A stretch of 62,303 nucleotides of DNA from Desulfobacula sp. (GTDB lineage: Bacteria; Desulfobacterota; Desulfobacteria; Desulfobacterales; Desulfobacteraceae): the NCBI GenBank assembly GCA_013792075.1, contig VMSR01000301.1:1-62303 (forward strand), read 5' to 3'. This document shows, piece by piece, positions 24,909-33,665 of this stretch. The position numbers and the translations under genes are program-made. Position 1 is the stretch's first letter; each line of letters starts with the position of its first letter. The notes under the pieces are model-generated. The model made no database searches. It was not told the DNA's origin and saw only the letters and a program-made list of their open reading frames with translations.

Positions 24909-25397
24909 ATGAAAGAAATCCCAGGAAAACCTGAAAAAGTTCATCCACTCCCCGGGAACACCTCCCCTTATCCCCAAGAGAAAAAAATCGGCGGGCAAAG
25001 AGAGGCTTTTGGAAAAATTCTTTCAGAACACCTTACCCCCTCCCCTGGAAGTTCCGGTTCATCTTCTGTTTCCAAGGGGTTACCTGAATTGGAAAGTGTA
25101 TATGCATCCGCCCTTGTCCACCTTCAGGAAAATGGCGCCGCCCTTGCCGAAAAAACCAATATCTCCCTGGACCTTCTGGAAACCTATGCCACCCTGCTTT
25201 CCAACCCGCAAAAAACATTAAAACAAGCCCACAAGCTCCTTGAAAGCCTGGCCGAACAAACACACCGGCTAAATCAGGAACTTGACCAGTCCCCAAAAAC
25301 CGATGATCGCCTCAAACAGATCATCACCCAGTTGACCGCAATGGTTCAGGTGGAACAGATCAAACTCACCCGGGGAGATTATACGGATCTGACCTAA
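24909..25397 (+). CDS. Hypothetical helical protein
   Basis: This 162-residue protein is not recognised. The first 55 residues are Pro/Ser-rich and probably disordered. The rest is alpha-helical (SVYASALVHLQENGAALAE; LLETYATLLSNPQKTLKQAHKLLESLAEQ; RLKQIITQLTAMVQVEQIKL) and could form a helical bundle of the kind seen in small chaperones or flagellar/secretion accessory proteins. No signal peptide. It has its own promoter and stands alone between divergent yqgE and convergent manC, with 9 bases to the manC stop. Confidence 0.55.
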   Translation: MKEIPGKPEKVHPLPGNTSPYPQEKKIGGQREAFGKILSEHLTPSPGSSGSSSVSKGLPELESVYASALVHLQENGAALAEKTNISLDLLETYATLLSNPQKTLKQAHKLLESLAEQTHRLNQELDQSPKTDDRLKQIITQLTAMVQVEQIKLTRGDYTDLT

Positions 25398-25406
25398 ACC
25401 CGGGAC

Positions 25407-26828
25407 CTACTTTTTTTTCCTGCCATACACATCATCAAGCCGCACAATGTCGTCTTCTCCCAGGTAGGAGCCGGACTGCACCTCAATCAATTCCAGGGGA
25501 ATGGTTCCCGGATTTTCCAGCCGGTGCACCGTACCAAGGGGGATATAGGTGGATTCATTTTCCTGGAGCAAAATTTCTCTGTCGCCCTTGGTTACAAGTC
25601 CGGTACCGGATACCACCGTCCAGTGTTCCGCACGATGGTAGTGTTTTTGCAAAGAAAGTTTGGCACCCGGTTTGACCGTGATGCGCTTCACCTGATACCG
25701 AAGGGAGCAATCAATGGTTTCATAATTTCCCCAGGGACGGTAAACCATTCTATGGGTAACGGATTCTTCTCTTTTCTTTGCTTTGAGTTGGAGAACAATT
25801 TTTTTAACATCCTGGACCCGGTCCCGGGGAGAGACCAGGATGGCATCGCTTGTTTCAACAATGACAAATTTTTCAAGGCCCACCGCAGCCACAAGGCGAC
25901 TTTCTGCATGGATATAGGAATCCGTGACATCCTGGGTTAAAACATCTCCCTTGAGCACATTGCGGTGTCCATCCTTACCACCTGTCTGCCACAGGGCATC
26001 AAAGGACCCCAGATCATTCCAGCCGGCATCCAGGGAAATCATAACCCCTTTAGCGGTTTTTTCCATAACCGCATAGTCAATGGAATCAGATGTCGCCCGA
26101 CCAAAACTATCCTTGTCAACCCGCAGAAAATCAAGATCCTGTATTCCCGATGCAATGGCCTGCTGGCAGCAGGCCAATGTCTCGGGCGCAAATTTTTCCA
26201 GTTCTCTGATGATGACAGATGCCTTGAACATGAACATCCCGGAATTCCAGCAATATGCGCCTGAATCCAGATACTGGCGGGCATGTTTTTCGTCTGGTTT
26301 TTCAACAAAGCACTCGATTTCACAGGCCTGGGAAGGGCCATTGATTTTCAAGCCTTTTTTAATATATCCATACCCGGTTTCAGGTGAAGACGGGACAATC
26401 CCAAAGGTGATTAAAAATCCATCTGCCGCCAAATCATTTCCCTGGGATATTTTTTCATGGAAAAGGCCAATATCTTCAATCACGTGATCTGCCGGCAAGA
26501 CCAGCATGACCGGATCATCCCCTTTTTCAAGCAGCTTCACAGCAGCCAGGGCGATGGCAGGGGCGGTATTTCTTCCCACGGGTTCTAAAATAATGCAATG
26601 GGGTTCAATCCCGATCTGTTGTAATTGTTCGGCGGTCATAAACCGATGGACCTCATTGCAGACCACAACCGGGGCTGCCAGGTCATCCATACCCCTAAGC
26701 CGCAAAAGGGTATTTTGCAACAGGGTGTTTTCATTGTAGATATCAATTAATTGTTTGGGGTACAACTCCCTGGATAAAGGCCAAAGACGCGTGCCCGACC
26801 CGCCGGCAAGTACTAGTGGAACGATCAT
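25407..26828 (-). CDS. manC: Mannose-1-phosphate guanylyltransferase/mannose-6-phosphate isomerase
   Basis: A 473-residue bifunctional enzyme for GDP-mannose supply. The nucleotidyltransferase domain starts LAGGSGTRLWPLSRE followed by YPKQ, has VLPADHVI for metal binding and FVEKPD for sugar binding. A cupin phosphomannose-isomerase domain near the C-terminus has QKHYHRAEHWTVVSGTG. I take ATG 26828 as the start: AAAGGAG precedes it and it aligns with the family; the longer frame from 27083 is read-through of the upstream methyltransferase gene. Follows that gene by 10 bases, likely one transcript. Products probably feed polysaccharide synthesis. Confidence 0.93.
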   Translation of the reverse strand: MIVPLVLAGGSGTRLWPLSRELYPKQLIDIYNENTLLQNTLLRLRGMDDLAAPVVVCNEVHRFMTAEQLQQIGIEPHCIILEPVGRNTAPAIALAAVKLLEKGDDPVMLVLPADHVIEDIGLFHEKISQGNDLAADGFLITFGIVPSSPETGYGYIKKGLKINGPSQACEIECFVEKPDEKHARQYLDSGAYCWNSGMFMFKASVIIRELEKFAPETLACCQQAIASGIQDLDFLRVDKDSFGRATSDSIDYAVMEKTAKGVMISLDAGWNDLGSFDALWQTGGKDGHRNVLKGDVLTQDVTDSYIHAESRLVAAVGLEKFVIVETSDAILVSPRDRVQDVKKIVLQLKAKKREESVTHRMVYRPWGNYETIDCSLRYQVKRITVKPGAKLSLQKHYHRAEHWTVVSGTGLVTKGDREILLQENESTYIPLGTVHRLENPGTIPLELIEVQSGSYLGEDDIVRLDDVYGRKKK

Positions 26829-26838
26829 AGGAGCTCCT

Positions 26839-27786
26839 TTATTTTTCCGCAACATAGAGATTAATGCACAGATTTTTTTCAACCCCGTACCGGTCAAAGG
26901 ATTTGAGAGAAAAACCGCAGGAAGACAACCAGGACAGGATTTGGGCTTTTTCAAAGCCAAGCCATGATCCGCCGATAATTTTCTTGATATTTTCCTGGTC
27001 ATGCCTTTGGAAATCTGCCAGTAAAAAGATTCCCCCTGGCTTGAGCACCCGAAAGACTTCGTGTATTGATTTTTCAGGTTCAAAAATATGGTAAAGCACC
27101 ATACTCATGATCACAGTATCAACCTCCATATCTTTCATGGGTAAATTTTCAAGCTCTCCCAGACGCAGGTCAATGGCACCGGGATTTGGCAATTTCAATC
27201 GGGCCTGCTCCAGCATTTCAGGAGAAGAGTCCACGCCGATCAAAATTTTTTTCTTTTCCGGGTACAGGGTGCCCAGCATTTCCCCGGTACCGCACCCCAA
27301 ATCGGCCACCCTCTCCCCTGCCATTACCTTTTGCTTTAAAAGTAAATTTAACTCAAACTCTCCCAACACTTCTTTTTTCAACCGATCCCATTGGGGGGCA
27401 ACGGTTTTAAAGAACCGCTTGGTTCTGTTTTTTCGGATGGTAATACTTTGTTTGGCCTTTTGAAGGTCCATGGCACAGATTGTTTCTTTTTCAATACAGG
27501 CACAGGCCAGGTCAATCAATGAATGGGTTTCCAGGGTCTTCTCAGCTGAATAATAAATAAAACTGCCATCTTTGCGGGATACCAGCAAACCCGATTCCAG
27601 AAGAATCTTCAAATGGCGGGAGATCCCTGACTGAATCATGTCAACCACAGATACAATCTCGTTCACATTCAATTCATAATGATTGAGAATATTCAATAAC
27701 CGAAGCCGCGTAGGGTCTGACAGTGCTTTAAACTTTCTTATAATTTCCATATCAATCGGATTCACCTGAGGGGTTACTGGTTTCAA
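26839..27786 (-). CDS. ArsR-type regulator fused to a SAM-dependent methyltransferase
   Basis: Residues 1-95 are a winged helix of the ArsR class (FKALSDPTRLRLLNIL, then SRHLKILLESGLLVSRKDG). Residues about 135-315 are a class I methyltransferase: motif I VADLGCGTGEMLG, motif II IGVDSSPEML, a post-I DTVIMSMVLYHI, and GGIFLLADFQRHD. Such fusions in Deltaproteobacteria usually sit near S-adenosylhomocysteine or methionine recycling genes and are thought to sense methyl metabolism; here the neighbour is manC, so the target is unclear. It does not carry the CxxC metal pairs of arsenic sensors in the wing region. Its upstream gap holds a possible operator (27834-27859). Confidence 0.85.
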   Translation of the reverse strand: MKPVTPQVNPIDMEIIRKFKALSDPTRLRLLNILNHYELNVNEIVSVVDMIQSGISRHLKILLESGLLVSRKDGSFIYYSAEKTLETHSLIDLACACIEKETICAMDLQKAKQSITIRKNRTKRFFKTVAPQWDRLKKEVLGEFELNLLLKQKVMAGERVADLGCGTGEMLGTLYPEKKKILIGVDSSPEMLEQARLKLPNPGAIDLRLGELENLPMKDMEVDTVIMSMVLYHIFEPEKSIHEVFRVLKPGGIFLLADFQRHDQENIKKIIGGSWLGFEKAQILSWLSSCGFSLKSFDRYGVEKNLCINLYVAEK

Positions 27787-27833
27787 TCGCCTGAATCGTT
27801 TTCTTTTCTTTTATCACAACCACATGAAATCTC

Positions 27834-27859
27834 AACCCGGATATTGATGATTCCAGGTT
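27834..27859. promoter_or_regulatory. Inverted repeat upstream of the ArsR-methyltransferase gene
   Basis: AACCCGGA (27834-27841) and TCCAGGTT (27852-27859) are inverted copies with one mismatch and a 10-base spacer, 48 bases before the ATG of the ArsR-methyltransferase gene. It suits an ArsR-type dimer site for autoregulation; no direct evidence. Confidence 0.3.
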
Positions 27860-27940
27860 CTCCTAACGGGCATGGCGCTACACGTAAAAATCCAAGGGGT
27901 TGCCTATCCCATTGTTTCGGATATAAACAAAACCATCAAA

Positions 27941-27974
27941 GGGGGCCGGATAAACTTTCCTGCCCCCTCTTTTT
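27941..27974. terminator. GC-rich hairpin after uspA, T tract on the plus strand
   Basis: GGGGGC (27941-27946) and GCCCCC (27962-27967) form a strong stem. On the minus strand, downstream of uspA, it is followed by TTTGATGGTTTTG; on the plus strand by TCTTTTT. No plus-strand gene precedes it. I read it as the uspA terminator, probably working both ways. Confidence 0.5.
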
Positions 27975-27996
27975 AGATCATTTTATGTCTGAACAA

Positions 27997-28389
27997 TTAT
28001 CTTACAGTGAGTACCGGGCAATCCGCCTGGAGTATAACGGCCTGGGCCGTGGACCCGAAAAGCAGTTTCCCCACCTTGGACCGGCTTTTTACCCCGATAA
28101 TGATTTCACCAACTTGTTTTTCCCTGGCAAAACTGACAATATCTTCACCCGCCTCAAGACCCCTCACCAGTAGATGCGTTTTGCAGGGGACCTCTTTTTC
28201 GTCAAAAAAAGCTTTAACTTTTTCCAGATTTTCTTCTGCTTCTTGAACGTTTAGCTGTTCGTCCTTTCCGCCCCCGACCATTGAGGTAACAATCAGCACT
28301 TCGCCCTTAAATGCCCTTGCGTGTTCCAGGGCAATTTTCAACAAATCCGCCCCCAGATTGACGCCCTTATACCCGACCAGAATTTTCAT
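27997..28389 (-). CDS. Universal stress protein (UspA family)
   Basis: A 130-residue single UspA domain starting at ATG 28389 (MKILVGYKGVNLG), with AAGGGG upstream. The C-terminal ATP-binding signature is present as IIIGVKSRSKVGKLLFGSTAQAVI (G-2x-G-9x-G(S/T) pattern), so nucleotide binding is likely. The longer frame to 28500 lacks a plausible start and is not used. Divergent from the cNMP/SpoIIE gene across a 164-base gap. Role: general stress response, target unknown. Confidence 0.88.
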   Translation of the reverse strand: MKILVGYKGVNLGADLLKIALEHARAFKGEVLIVTSMVGGGKDEQLNVQEAEENLEKVKAFFDEKEVPCKTHLLVRGLEAGEDIVSFAREKQVGEIIIGVKSRSKVGKLLFGSTAQAVILQADCPVLTVR

Positions 28390-28553
28390 TGTCACCCCTT
28401 TTTTCAGAATTAATCGATATTTTTCATCTAGGTTTTGTAGATACATAAAAGATTTGTCCTCCATGTTCAAGAAAAAAATGATATAAACACTTAGAAACAC
28501 CTGTTGAAAAAAATCACAAGAGACTCTCCTTACAAGATGTATAAAGGAAGCCT

Positions 28554-29741
28554 ATGGAACCCACTAAAAATAGGGATTTTATTTTCCGTCTTCTGAAAAA
28601 ATCCCGTTATTTAAAAAACATTGCTGACCCCAAAATATACAAATTGGCCCAGATATCCCAATTCCAGAAATTAGGGAAAGGTCAAACCCTTCTTCGCCAG
28701 AATGAAAAAAATCAGGAGGTATATATTCTCTTAAAGGGGTCTGTCTGTGTTTCCATAGACAAAGAACATATCTACACCCTGTGCCGTGCCGGAGATGTTT
28801 TCGGAGAAATGAGCGTGATCACAGGAGCCCCATCCAATGCCACGGTTACGGCAGACAAGGATATAGACCTGATCCGGATACCGTCCGTGACCCTTCGGGA
28901 TATCCATGGCAACAAAGAACACGAACTCCATTCGGCATTTTATCAATGGTTTTCAAATATCCTGGCAGACAAGCTTTCCAAAACCTCCGAAAAGGCAAAA
29001 CAATTTGAAACGGTAAACCGCCAGCTTCAATGGGATCTGGCCGATGCAAAATCCGTCCAGGACCGGATTTTTTCATCCCACACCCATCCCATTCAAATCC
29101 TTCCTTTGACAATGAAATGTGAATTTTCCAATATTCTGGGCGGGGACCTTTATGCGGTATTCCCGGTGGATGAGACTTGTTACGGAATTCTCATCGGAGA
29201 TGTCGCAGGTCATGGTACAGGCGCCTGCCTCATTTCCATGATGGTCCTTAATCTGTTCATGACCGTTTCTTCAAGGATTCATTCCTCTCAAAAAGTGATG
29301 GAAGCTGTTAACAAGACAAGCCTACACTTCATGCACCAGGGAAAATTTGTAACCGCTTTTTATGGTATTTATGACACAAAAACCAACACCATCACTTACA
29401 CCAATGCCGGCCATCATCCGGCCCTGGTTTTAAGGGCCGGTCATGTCCATGTGTTAACGCCCACCAGTGGAATTCCCATTGGTATTCTGGACAACACGGC
29501 AGCAGAATATACTGAAAACAAATTTTTGCTCCAAACAGATGATCGCTTGATTTTATTTACCGATGCCGTGTTCGAAGACCCGAAACCGTCAAATGGATTT
29601 CAGGGCATTGTTGATCACATCCGCCATTTCCACCAGGCCTCTTCCCAGCAATTGGTTGAAACCCTCTATGAATTGAGCATGAAAACCACACATAATCAAC
29701 TCAGGGATGACTTTACACTGATGATTTTCCAGCAGAAATAG
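28554..29741 (+). CDS. cNMP-binding domain fused to a SpoIIE-type PP2C phosphatase
   Basis: Residues about 25-125 are a cyclic-nucleotide-binding beta roll (QEVYILLKGSVCVSI; GDVFGEMSVITGAPSNATVTA is its phosphate-binding-cassette-like region, without the consensus Arg). A helical linker leads to a PP2C/SpoIIE domain (about 180-393): GGDLYAVF, GDVAGHGTGACLIS, NAGHHPAL and RDDFTLMIF, the metal-binding acid motifs. It should dephosphorylate a serine-phosphorylated partner, often an anti-sigma-factor antagonist, under control of a ligand. No such partner gene is nearby. AAGGAAG precedes the ATG. Confidence 0.85.
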   Translation: MEPTKNRDFIFRLLKKSRYLKNIADPKIYKLAQISQFQKLGKGQTLLRQNEKNQEVYILLKGSVCVSIDKEHIYTLCRAGDVFGEMSVITGAPSNATVTADKDIDLIRIPSVTLRDIHGNKEHELHSAFYQWFSNILADKLSKTSEKAKQFETVNRQLQWDLADAKSVQDRIFSSHTHPIQILPLTMKCEFSNILGGDLYAVFPVDETCYGILIGDVAGHGTGACLISMMVLNLFMTVSSRIHSSQKVMEAVNKTSLHFMHQGKFVTAFYGIYDTKTNTITYTNAGHHPALVLRAGHVHVLTPTSGIPIGILDNTAAEYTENKFLLQTDDRLILFTDAVFEDPKPSNGFQGIVDHIRHFHQASSQQLVETLYELSMKTTHNQLRDDFTLMIFQQK

Positions 29742-29813
29742 TTTTACATGGGGTCAGGTTTTCTTTATTGCATTTTATTCTTTCTGATAATGAAATCTTG
29801 ATAAAAAGCACCA

Positions 29814-29849
29814 TAAAAAAAGGGTTTCGGAAAAACTTCCGAAACCCTT
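29814..29849 (-). terminator. Intrinsic terminator of the tRNA operon
   Basis: On the minus strand a 13-base stem (AAGGGTTTCGGAA/TTCCGAAACCCTT with a short loop, 29820-29849) is followed by a run of T (plus A 29814-29820). It lies 12 bases after the tRNA-Cys 3' end. On the plus strand it follows the SpoIIE gene but lacks a T tract there. Confidence 0.85.
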
Positions 29850-29860
29850 GAATTTATTAA

Positions 29861-29935
29861 TGGAGGCGGCTTCCAGATTTGAACTGGAGAATGTCGGCTT
29901 TGCAGGCCGATGCCTTACCACTTGGCCAAGCCGCC
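29861..29935 (-). tRNA. tRNA-Cys (GCA)
   Basis: 75 bases including encoded CCA. Acceptor GGCGGCT pairs with AGCCGCC, the discriminator is T, D-loop GGTAAGG, anticodon GCA in CCTGCAAAG, T-loop TTCAAATC. The stem pairs are complete. Second gene of a tRNA-Gly/tRNA-Cys transcript. Confidence 0.95.
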
Positions 29936-29942
29936 TGATGAC

Positions 29943-30017
29943 TGGAGCGGGAAACGGGAGTTGAACCCGCGACTTCGACCTTGGCAAGGTCGCACTCTAC
30001 CACTGAGTTATTCCCGC
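29943..30017 (-). tRNA. tRNA-Gly (GCC)
   Basis: 75 bases including encoded CCA. Acceptor GCGGGAA pairs with TTCCCGC, discriminator T, D-loop CAGTGGTAGAGTG, anticodon GCC in CTTGCCAAG, T-loop TTCAACTC. It is first after a strong promoter, seven bases before tRNA-Cys. Confidence 0.95.
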
Positions 30018-30034
30018 TCAGCAAACAAAAGTGA

Positions 30035-30063
30035 TTTATATAGGTGTGAGGCTATTTTGTCAA
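30035..30063 (-). promoter_or_regulatory. Strong sigma-70 promoter of the tRNA operon
   Basis: On the minus strand TTGACA (30058-30063), a 17-base spacer and TATAAA (30035-30040) are near-consensus. Initiation near 30028 would put the tRNA-Gly 5' end about 11 bases downstream. Independent of the pgsA gene upstream. Confidence 0.75.
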
Positions 30064-30074
30064 TAAAAAATAAC

Positions 30075-30644
30075 TCAAAAAAGGAATTTTTTTGCCTTGA
30101 TAAAATAATCAAACCCGGACCAGATCGTGAATATGAGTGCCCCATAGAGGAAAAAAACCCCAATGGCATTGAAGTTGATTCCCAGGTAGGAATAATGCAG
30201 GGTCAAGGGGATAATGGCGGCTATCTGAAAGCCGACCTTATACTTACCAAGCCATGAGGCTGCCACATCCTGTCCATTTTCAATGAGCACACACCGCAAC
30301 CCGGTTACCGCCAATTCCCTGCCGATGATCACACAGGCAATCCAGCCCGGCATAAACCCTAAGGATACCAGCATCACCAATGTGGAAGAGACCAGCAGTT
30401 TATCGGCAAGGGGGTCGATAATTTTACCCAGCCGTGTTTCAAGGCCCCGGGTTCTTGCCAGATATCCGTCAAAATAGTCTGTGATGGATGCCAGGGCAAA
30501 TAGCGCGGCAGCCATAAAGGTGCATATCCGGGATTCATGCATCAGGAGCAGCACGATCACAGGCACGGTGACAATTCTGGACACCGTCATAAAATTCGGG
30601 GTCAGGACCATTTGTTTAATTTTTTGGGACCAGGTCTTAGTCAT
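30075..30644 (-). CDS. pgsA: CDP-diacylglycerol-glycerol-3-phosphate 3-phosphatidyltransferase
   Basis: The enzyme forms phosphatidylglycerol phosphate from CDP-diacylglycerol and glycerol-3-phosphate at the inner membrane, the committed step to phosphatidylglycerol. The CDP-alcohol phosphatidyltransferase motif is complete: D56, D59, G60, R64, G73, D77, D81 ([23 protein letters not shown]). 189 residues and about five helices are normal. The ATG overlaps the transaldolase stop by four bases (ATGA). Substrate choice among CDP-alcohol enzymes is inferred from length and N-terminal [10 protein letters not shown]. Confidence 0.92.
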   Translation of the reverse strand: MTKTWSQKIKQMVLTPNFMTVSRIVTVPVIVLLLMHESRICTFMAAALFALASITDYFDGYLARTRGLETRLGKIIDPLADKLLVSSTLVMLVSLGFMPGWIACVIIGRELAVTGLRCVLIENGQDVAASWLGKYKVGFQIAAIIPLTLHYSYLGINFNAIGVFFLYGALIFTIWSGFDYFIKAKKFLF

Positions 30645-31288
30645 TGTCCATTCTTTTTATTCCAGTCGGCCATAAATGCAGCAATACCCTTATCGGTCAT
30701 ATGATGGGCAGCAAGCTTCTTGAGCACCCCATGGGGGATGGTCGCAATATCCGCCCCGATCAATGCGGCATTCAATACATGCAAGGGATTTCTTACGCTG
30801 GCCACGATGATCTGGGTATCAAAATCATAATTGGTATAAATCTGGACAATCTCTTCAACCAGGTCCATGCCGTCCTGTGACAGGTCATCCAGGCGTCCCA
30901 CAAAAGGGGACACATAGGTTGCCCCTGCTTTGGCTGCCATCAATGCCTGCAACGCGGAAAAAACAAGGGTCACATTGGTCTTAATCCCTTCGTCAGTCAG
31001 GGTTTTTACAGCTTTCAGGCCTTCAATTGTCATGGGAATTTTAACGGTGATATTATCGGCTATCTGGGCAAGCTCCCTGGCTTCGGTTACCATGCCGTCG
31101 TATTCAAGACTGATGACTTCGGCGCTCACAGGCCCGTCCACAATTTCACAGATTTGGGCAATGATATCCTTGAACTCCCCTTTTTCCCTGGCAATCAAGG
31201 TCGGGTTGGTGGTAACCCCATCCACCATGCCCATGTCACTGGCATCTTTGATCTGATCAATGTTGGCTGTATCAATAAAAAATTTCAT
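30641..31288 (-). CDS. tal: Transaldolase of the TalC/fructose-6-phosphate aldolase subfamily
   Basis: A 215-residue single-domain TIM-barrel transaldolase. The Schiff-base lysine is K83 in VKIP. The residues that distinguish transaldolase from fructose-6-phosphate aldolase are E57 (VSAEVIS) and F129 (YVSPFVGR), the transaldolase pair; the aldolase carries Gln and Tyr. So I predict transfer of dihydroxyacetone between sedoheptulose-7-P and glyceraldehyde-3-P. It overlaps pgsA by four bases and follows folK by 9. No other pentose-phosphate gene is in the window. Confidence 0.85.
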   Translation of the reverse strand: MKFFIDTANIDQIKDASDMGMVDGVTTNPTLIAREKGEFKDIIAQICEIVDGPVSAEVISLEYDGMVTEARELAQIADNITVKIPMTIEGLKAVKTLTDEGIKTNVTLVFSALQALMAAKAGATYVSPFVGRLDDLSQDGMDLVEEIVQIYTNYDFDTQIIVASVRNPLHVLNAALIGADIATIPHGVLKKLAAHHMTDKGIAAFMADWNKKNGQ

Positions 31289-31297
31289 GTAGGCCTC

Positions 31298-31807
31298 CTA
31301 GTCCAGAAGGATAACCTTCTGGCTCTCTTGTTTTTCAATTTCCATCAGCAATTGCCGTGGTGTTTTATGGAACACCGGATGAAGTGTATCTGCACCTATA
31401 TCACACATGGGTCTGAGCACAAAACATCTTTCCTGCATCCTGGGATGGGGAATTTCAAGAAGATCTGTTTTCAAAACCCTGTTTTCAAATAAAATAATAT
31501 CCAGATCAATTTTTCTGGGCCCAAACCGAAAGGCTTTTCCCTCAGGATCAAGAGATCTTTCAATTTGTTTTAAAATATCCAGCAATTCTGCAGGTTCGAC
31601 CGGGGTTTGTATTTTTACGGCGGCATTTACAAACCAGTCCTGATCTTCAAAATTCTGGGGCTCTGTTCGGTAAAAAAAAGAGACCGCAGCAACCTGGATC
31701 AGGTCGTGCTGGTTCAGGCAATCAATGGCCTGCTTAAGGTTCCCGGCTTTGTCTCCTTTGTTTGATCCAATGCTCAAATAGGCTATAGAAGGGGGATCCG
31801 TCATCAT
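31298..31807 (-). CDS. folK: 2-amino-4-hydroxy-6-hydroxymethyldihydropteridine diphosphokinase
   Basis: A 169-residue HPPK, which transfers pyrophosphate from ATP to the pterin in folate synthesis. Key signature: RFGPRKIDLDIILF with the two metal-binding Asp, plus SIGSNKGDKAGNL near the N-terminus and HPRMQERCFVLRP. It starts at ATG 31807 inside the ATGATGA end of the lipoprotein gene (four-base overlap). FolK stands apart from the rest of folate synthesis here. Length normal. Confidence 0.92.
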   Translation of the reverse strand: MMTDPPSIAYLSIGSNKGDKAGNLKQAIDCLNQHDLIQVAAVSFFYRTEPQNFEDQDWFVNAAVKIQTPVEPAELLDILKQIERSLDPEGKAFRFGPRKIDLDIILFENRVLKTDLLEIPHPRMQERCFVLRPMCDIGADTLHPVFHKTPRQLLMEIEKQESQKVILLD

Positions 31808-32232
31808 TCAAAATCAAGGTACAGGGTTTTGGAATACCCGCTTCTGACCTCATTTTTTCCAAGGGCCTGGATTCTAAAATAATAATAGAATCCGGGTTCC
31901 AGGGTGTGTTGATAGAACATGGCGGGAAGTGACACCGTTCCTATTGATTTGAAAACAAAGGGACAGCCTTCGCAACCGTCTTTGGTTTTGGTGGCCATAA
32001 AGACCTCAAAGGCTTCGGGTTCAAGTTTTGCCGCTACCGGATCACTGGCATGGGTCCATGCCAGTGTCACCTGGTTTCCTGCCAAAGAAGAGGTCAGGTC
32101 TTCCGGGGCTGCCAGGATATTTCCGTCTTTAACCGGAGGCAGAGGAGGCCCTTTTTTGCCGCAGGCAGTCACCAGAAACACGCCCGCAAGACAGACAAGC
32201 CCGATGGATATGAATTGTTTCATCCTTTTCAC
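31804..32232 (-). CDS. LptM-like lipoprotein with fibronectin type III domain
   Basis: The signal peptide ends at lipobox VTAC, followed by GKKGPPLPP, a proline-rich opening typical of the LptM/YifL small lipoproteins and of the segment often encoded after argH/lysA. Residues 45-142 then form an FN3-like beta domain (VTLAWTHASD; FEVFMATK; GFYYYFRIQALGKNEV). It overlaps argH by four bases. GTG 32232 is the likely start, since AAGGAG lies 8 bases before it; ATG 32223 lacks spacing. Probably an outer-membrane lipoprotein with a binding module. Role unknown. Confidence 0.75.
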   Translation of the reverse strand: MKRMKQFISIGLVCLAGVFLVTACGKKGPPLPPVKDGNILAAPEDLTSSLAGNQVTLAWTHASDPVAAKLEPEAFEVFMATKTKDGCEGCPFVFKSIGTVSLPAMFYQHTLEPGFYYYFRIQALGKNEVRSGYSKTLYLDFE

Positions 32233-33608
32233 GAATTAAGCTCCTTTTCAGCTCTTTGCACGGCCTTTTCCACATTGTCAAAACCGGTGCCGCCATAGGA
32301 TATACGACGGGCAATCATTTGATCAAGGCAGATAAAATGATAGATGTCCTGGTTGATCAAATCGCTAAACGAGCGCAATTCTTCCAGGCTTAAATCATCC
32401 AGCTCCTTGCCTTGGCTTAAGGCCACGGCAACCGCTTTTCCGGCAACCGAATGGGCCTGCCTGAAGGCCATGCCCCGTCCCACCAGGTAATCGGCAAAAT
32501 CAGTGGCATTTAAAAACCCCTGTTTACAGGCCGCCTTCATCCTGTCCCTGTGAACCATAATATTGGGCAGCATCCGGGTATAGACCTCGATACAGATTTT
32601 TAAGGTGTCAACGGTATCAAAAAGGGGCTCCTTGTCCTCCTGCATGTCCTTGTTATAGGCCATGGGAAGGGATTTCATCACCGTAAGAATGGCCACAAGG
32701 TTTCCCACCACGCGCCCTGTTTTACCCCGGACAAGTTCTGCCACATCCGGGTTCTTCTTCTGGGGCATGATACTGGATCCTGTGGTAAAGGCATCCGAGA
32801 TGGTGATAAAAGCAAATTCAGAAGACGACCATAGAATCAGCTCTTCGGAAAGCCTTGACAAATGAATCATACAGATGCTGGCGTGGGCGATGAACTCCAT
32901 GACAAAATCCCGGTCTGAAACAGAATCAATACTGTTTTCCGAAACCTTTCCAAACCCAAGTACCTGGCGTGTATACTCCCGGTTCACAGGATAGGTGGTT
33001 CCGGCAAGGGCAGCAGCGCCCAGGGGCATCACGTCCACCCGTTTAAGGGAATCCTGGAACCGCTGGATATCCCGGCCCATCATTTCGTAATAGGCCATGA
33101 GATGGTGGGCGAATAAAACAGGCTGGGCACGCTGCATATGGGTGTACCCGGGCATGACCACATCCATGTGTTTCCTGGCCATGGCCACCAGGGCCCGTTG
33201 AAACCCTGTCAGCATCCGGATGATGGTCAGGGTTTCTTCTTTCAGATAGATCCGGACATCAAGGGCCACCTGGTCATTTCGGCTTCGCCCGGTGTGAAGT
33301 TTTTTTGCAAGGTCACCCGTTTCTTTCCCCAGGGCCTCTTCCACATGCATGTGGATGTCTTCCAGGCTGTCGGAAAATGCAATCTCACCCTTGTCCATTC
33401 CAGCTTTTACCCTACCAAGGCCGGCAATCAGGGTATCGGCCTCATCTTTGGGGATGATCCCTTCATGGGCCATCATTTTTAAATGGGCGATGCTGCCGCA
33501 AATATCACTGGCATACAGCCGTTTATCCACATCAATGGATGCATTGAATTTTTCAACCAAGGTGTCCGTGTCCTGGGAAAACCGTCCTCCCCAAAGTTTT
33601 TCACTCAT
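32229..33608 (-). CDS. argH: Argininosuccinate lyase
   Basis: The last step of arginine synthesis, splitting argininosuccinate into arginine and fumarate. The fumarase/aspartase signature GSSIMPQKKNPD is intact, as are TGRSRNDQVALD and MQRAQPVLFAHH. 459 residues, normal. It follows argF by 57 bases, but argG (argininosuccinate synthase), which usually separates argF and argH in this group, is not in the window. 3' end overlaps the FN3 lipoprotein gene. Confidence 0.97.
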   Translation of the reverse strand: MSEKLWGGRFSQDTDTLVEKFNASIDVDKRLYASDICGSIAHLKMMAHEGIIPKDEADTLIAGLGRVKAGMDKGEIAFSDSLEDIHMHVEEALGKETGDLAKKLHTGRSRNDQVALDVRIYLKEETLTIIRMLTGFQRALVAMARKHMDVVMPGYTHMQRAQPVLFAHHLMAYYEMMGRDIQRFQDSLKRVDVMPLGAAALAGTTYPVNREYTRQVLGFGKVSENSIDSVSDRDFVMEFIAHASICMIHLSRLSEELILWSSSEFAFITISDAFTTGSSIMPQKKNPDVAELVRGKTGRVVGNLVAILTVMKSLPMAYNKDMQEDKEPLFDTVDTLKICIEVYTRMLPNIMVHRDRMKAACKQGFLNATDFADYLVGRGMAFRQAHSVAGKAVAVALSQGKELDDLSLEELRSFSDLINQDIYHFICLDQMIARRISYGGTGFDNVEKAVQRAEKELNS

Positions 33609-33665
33609 AGTGCCGCCTGTCTTTCTTGTTTATTCCTGGTTATTTCCTGTAAAATAAAGCGCAAA

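Noticed and set aside
26829-27083. Extension of the manC frame upstream to ATG 27083
   Set aside because: It lies inside the methyltransferase gene and is not similar to the family; AAAGGAG supports ATG 26828.
27844-28173. Plus-strand 109-residue ORF across the region between the ArsR-methyltransferase gene and uspA
   Set aside because: It runs through a strong hairpin/T tract and antisense to uspA, and has no ribosome site or start context.
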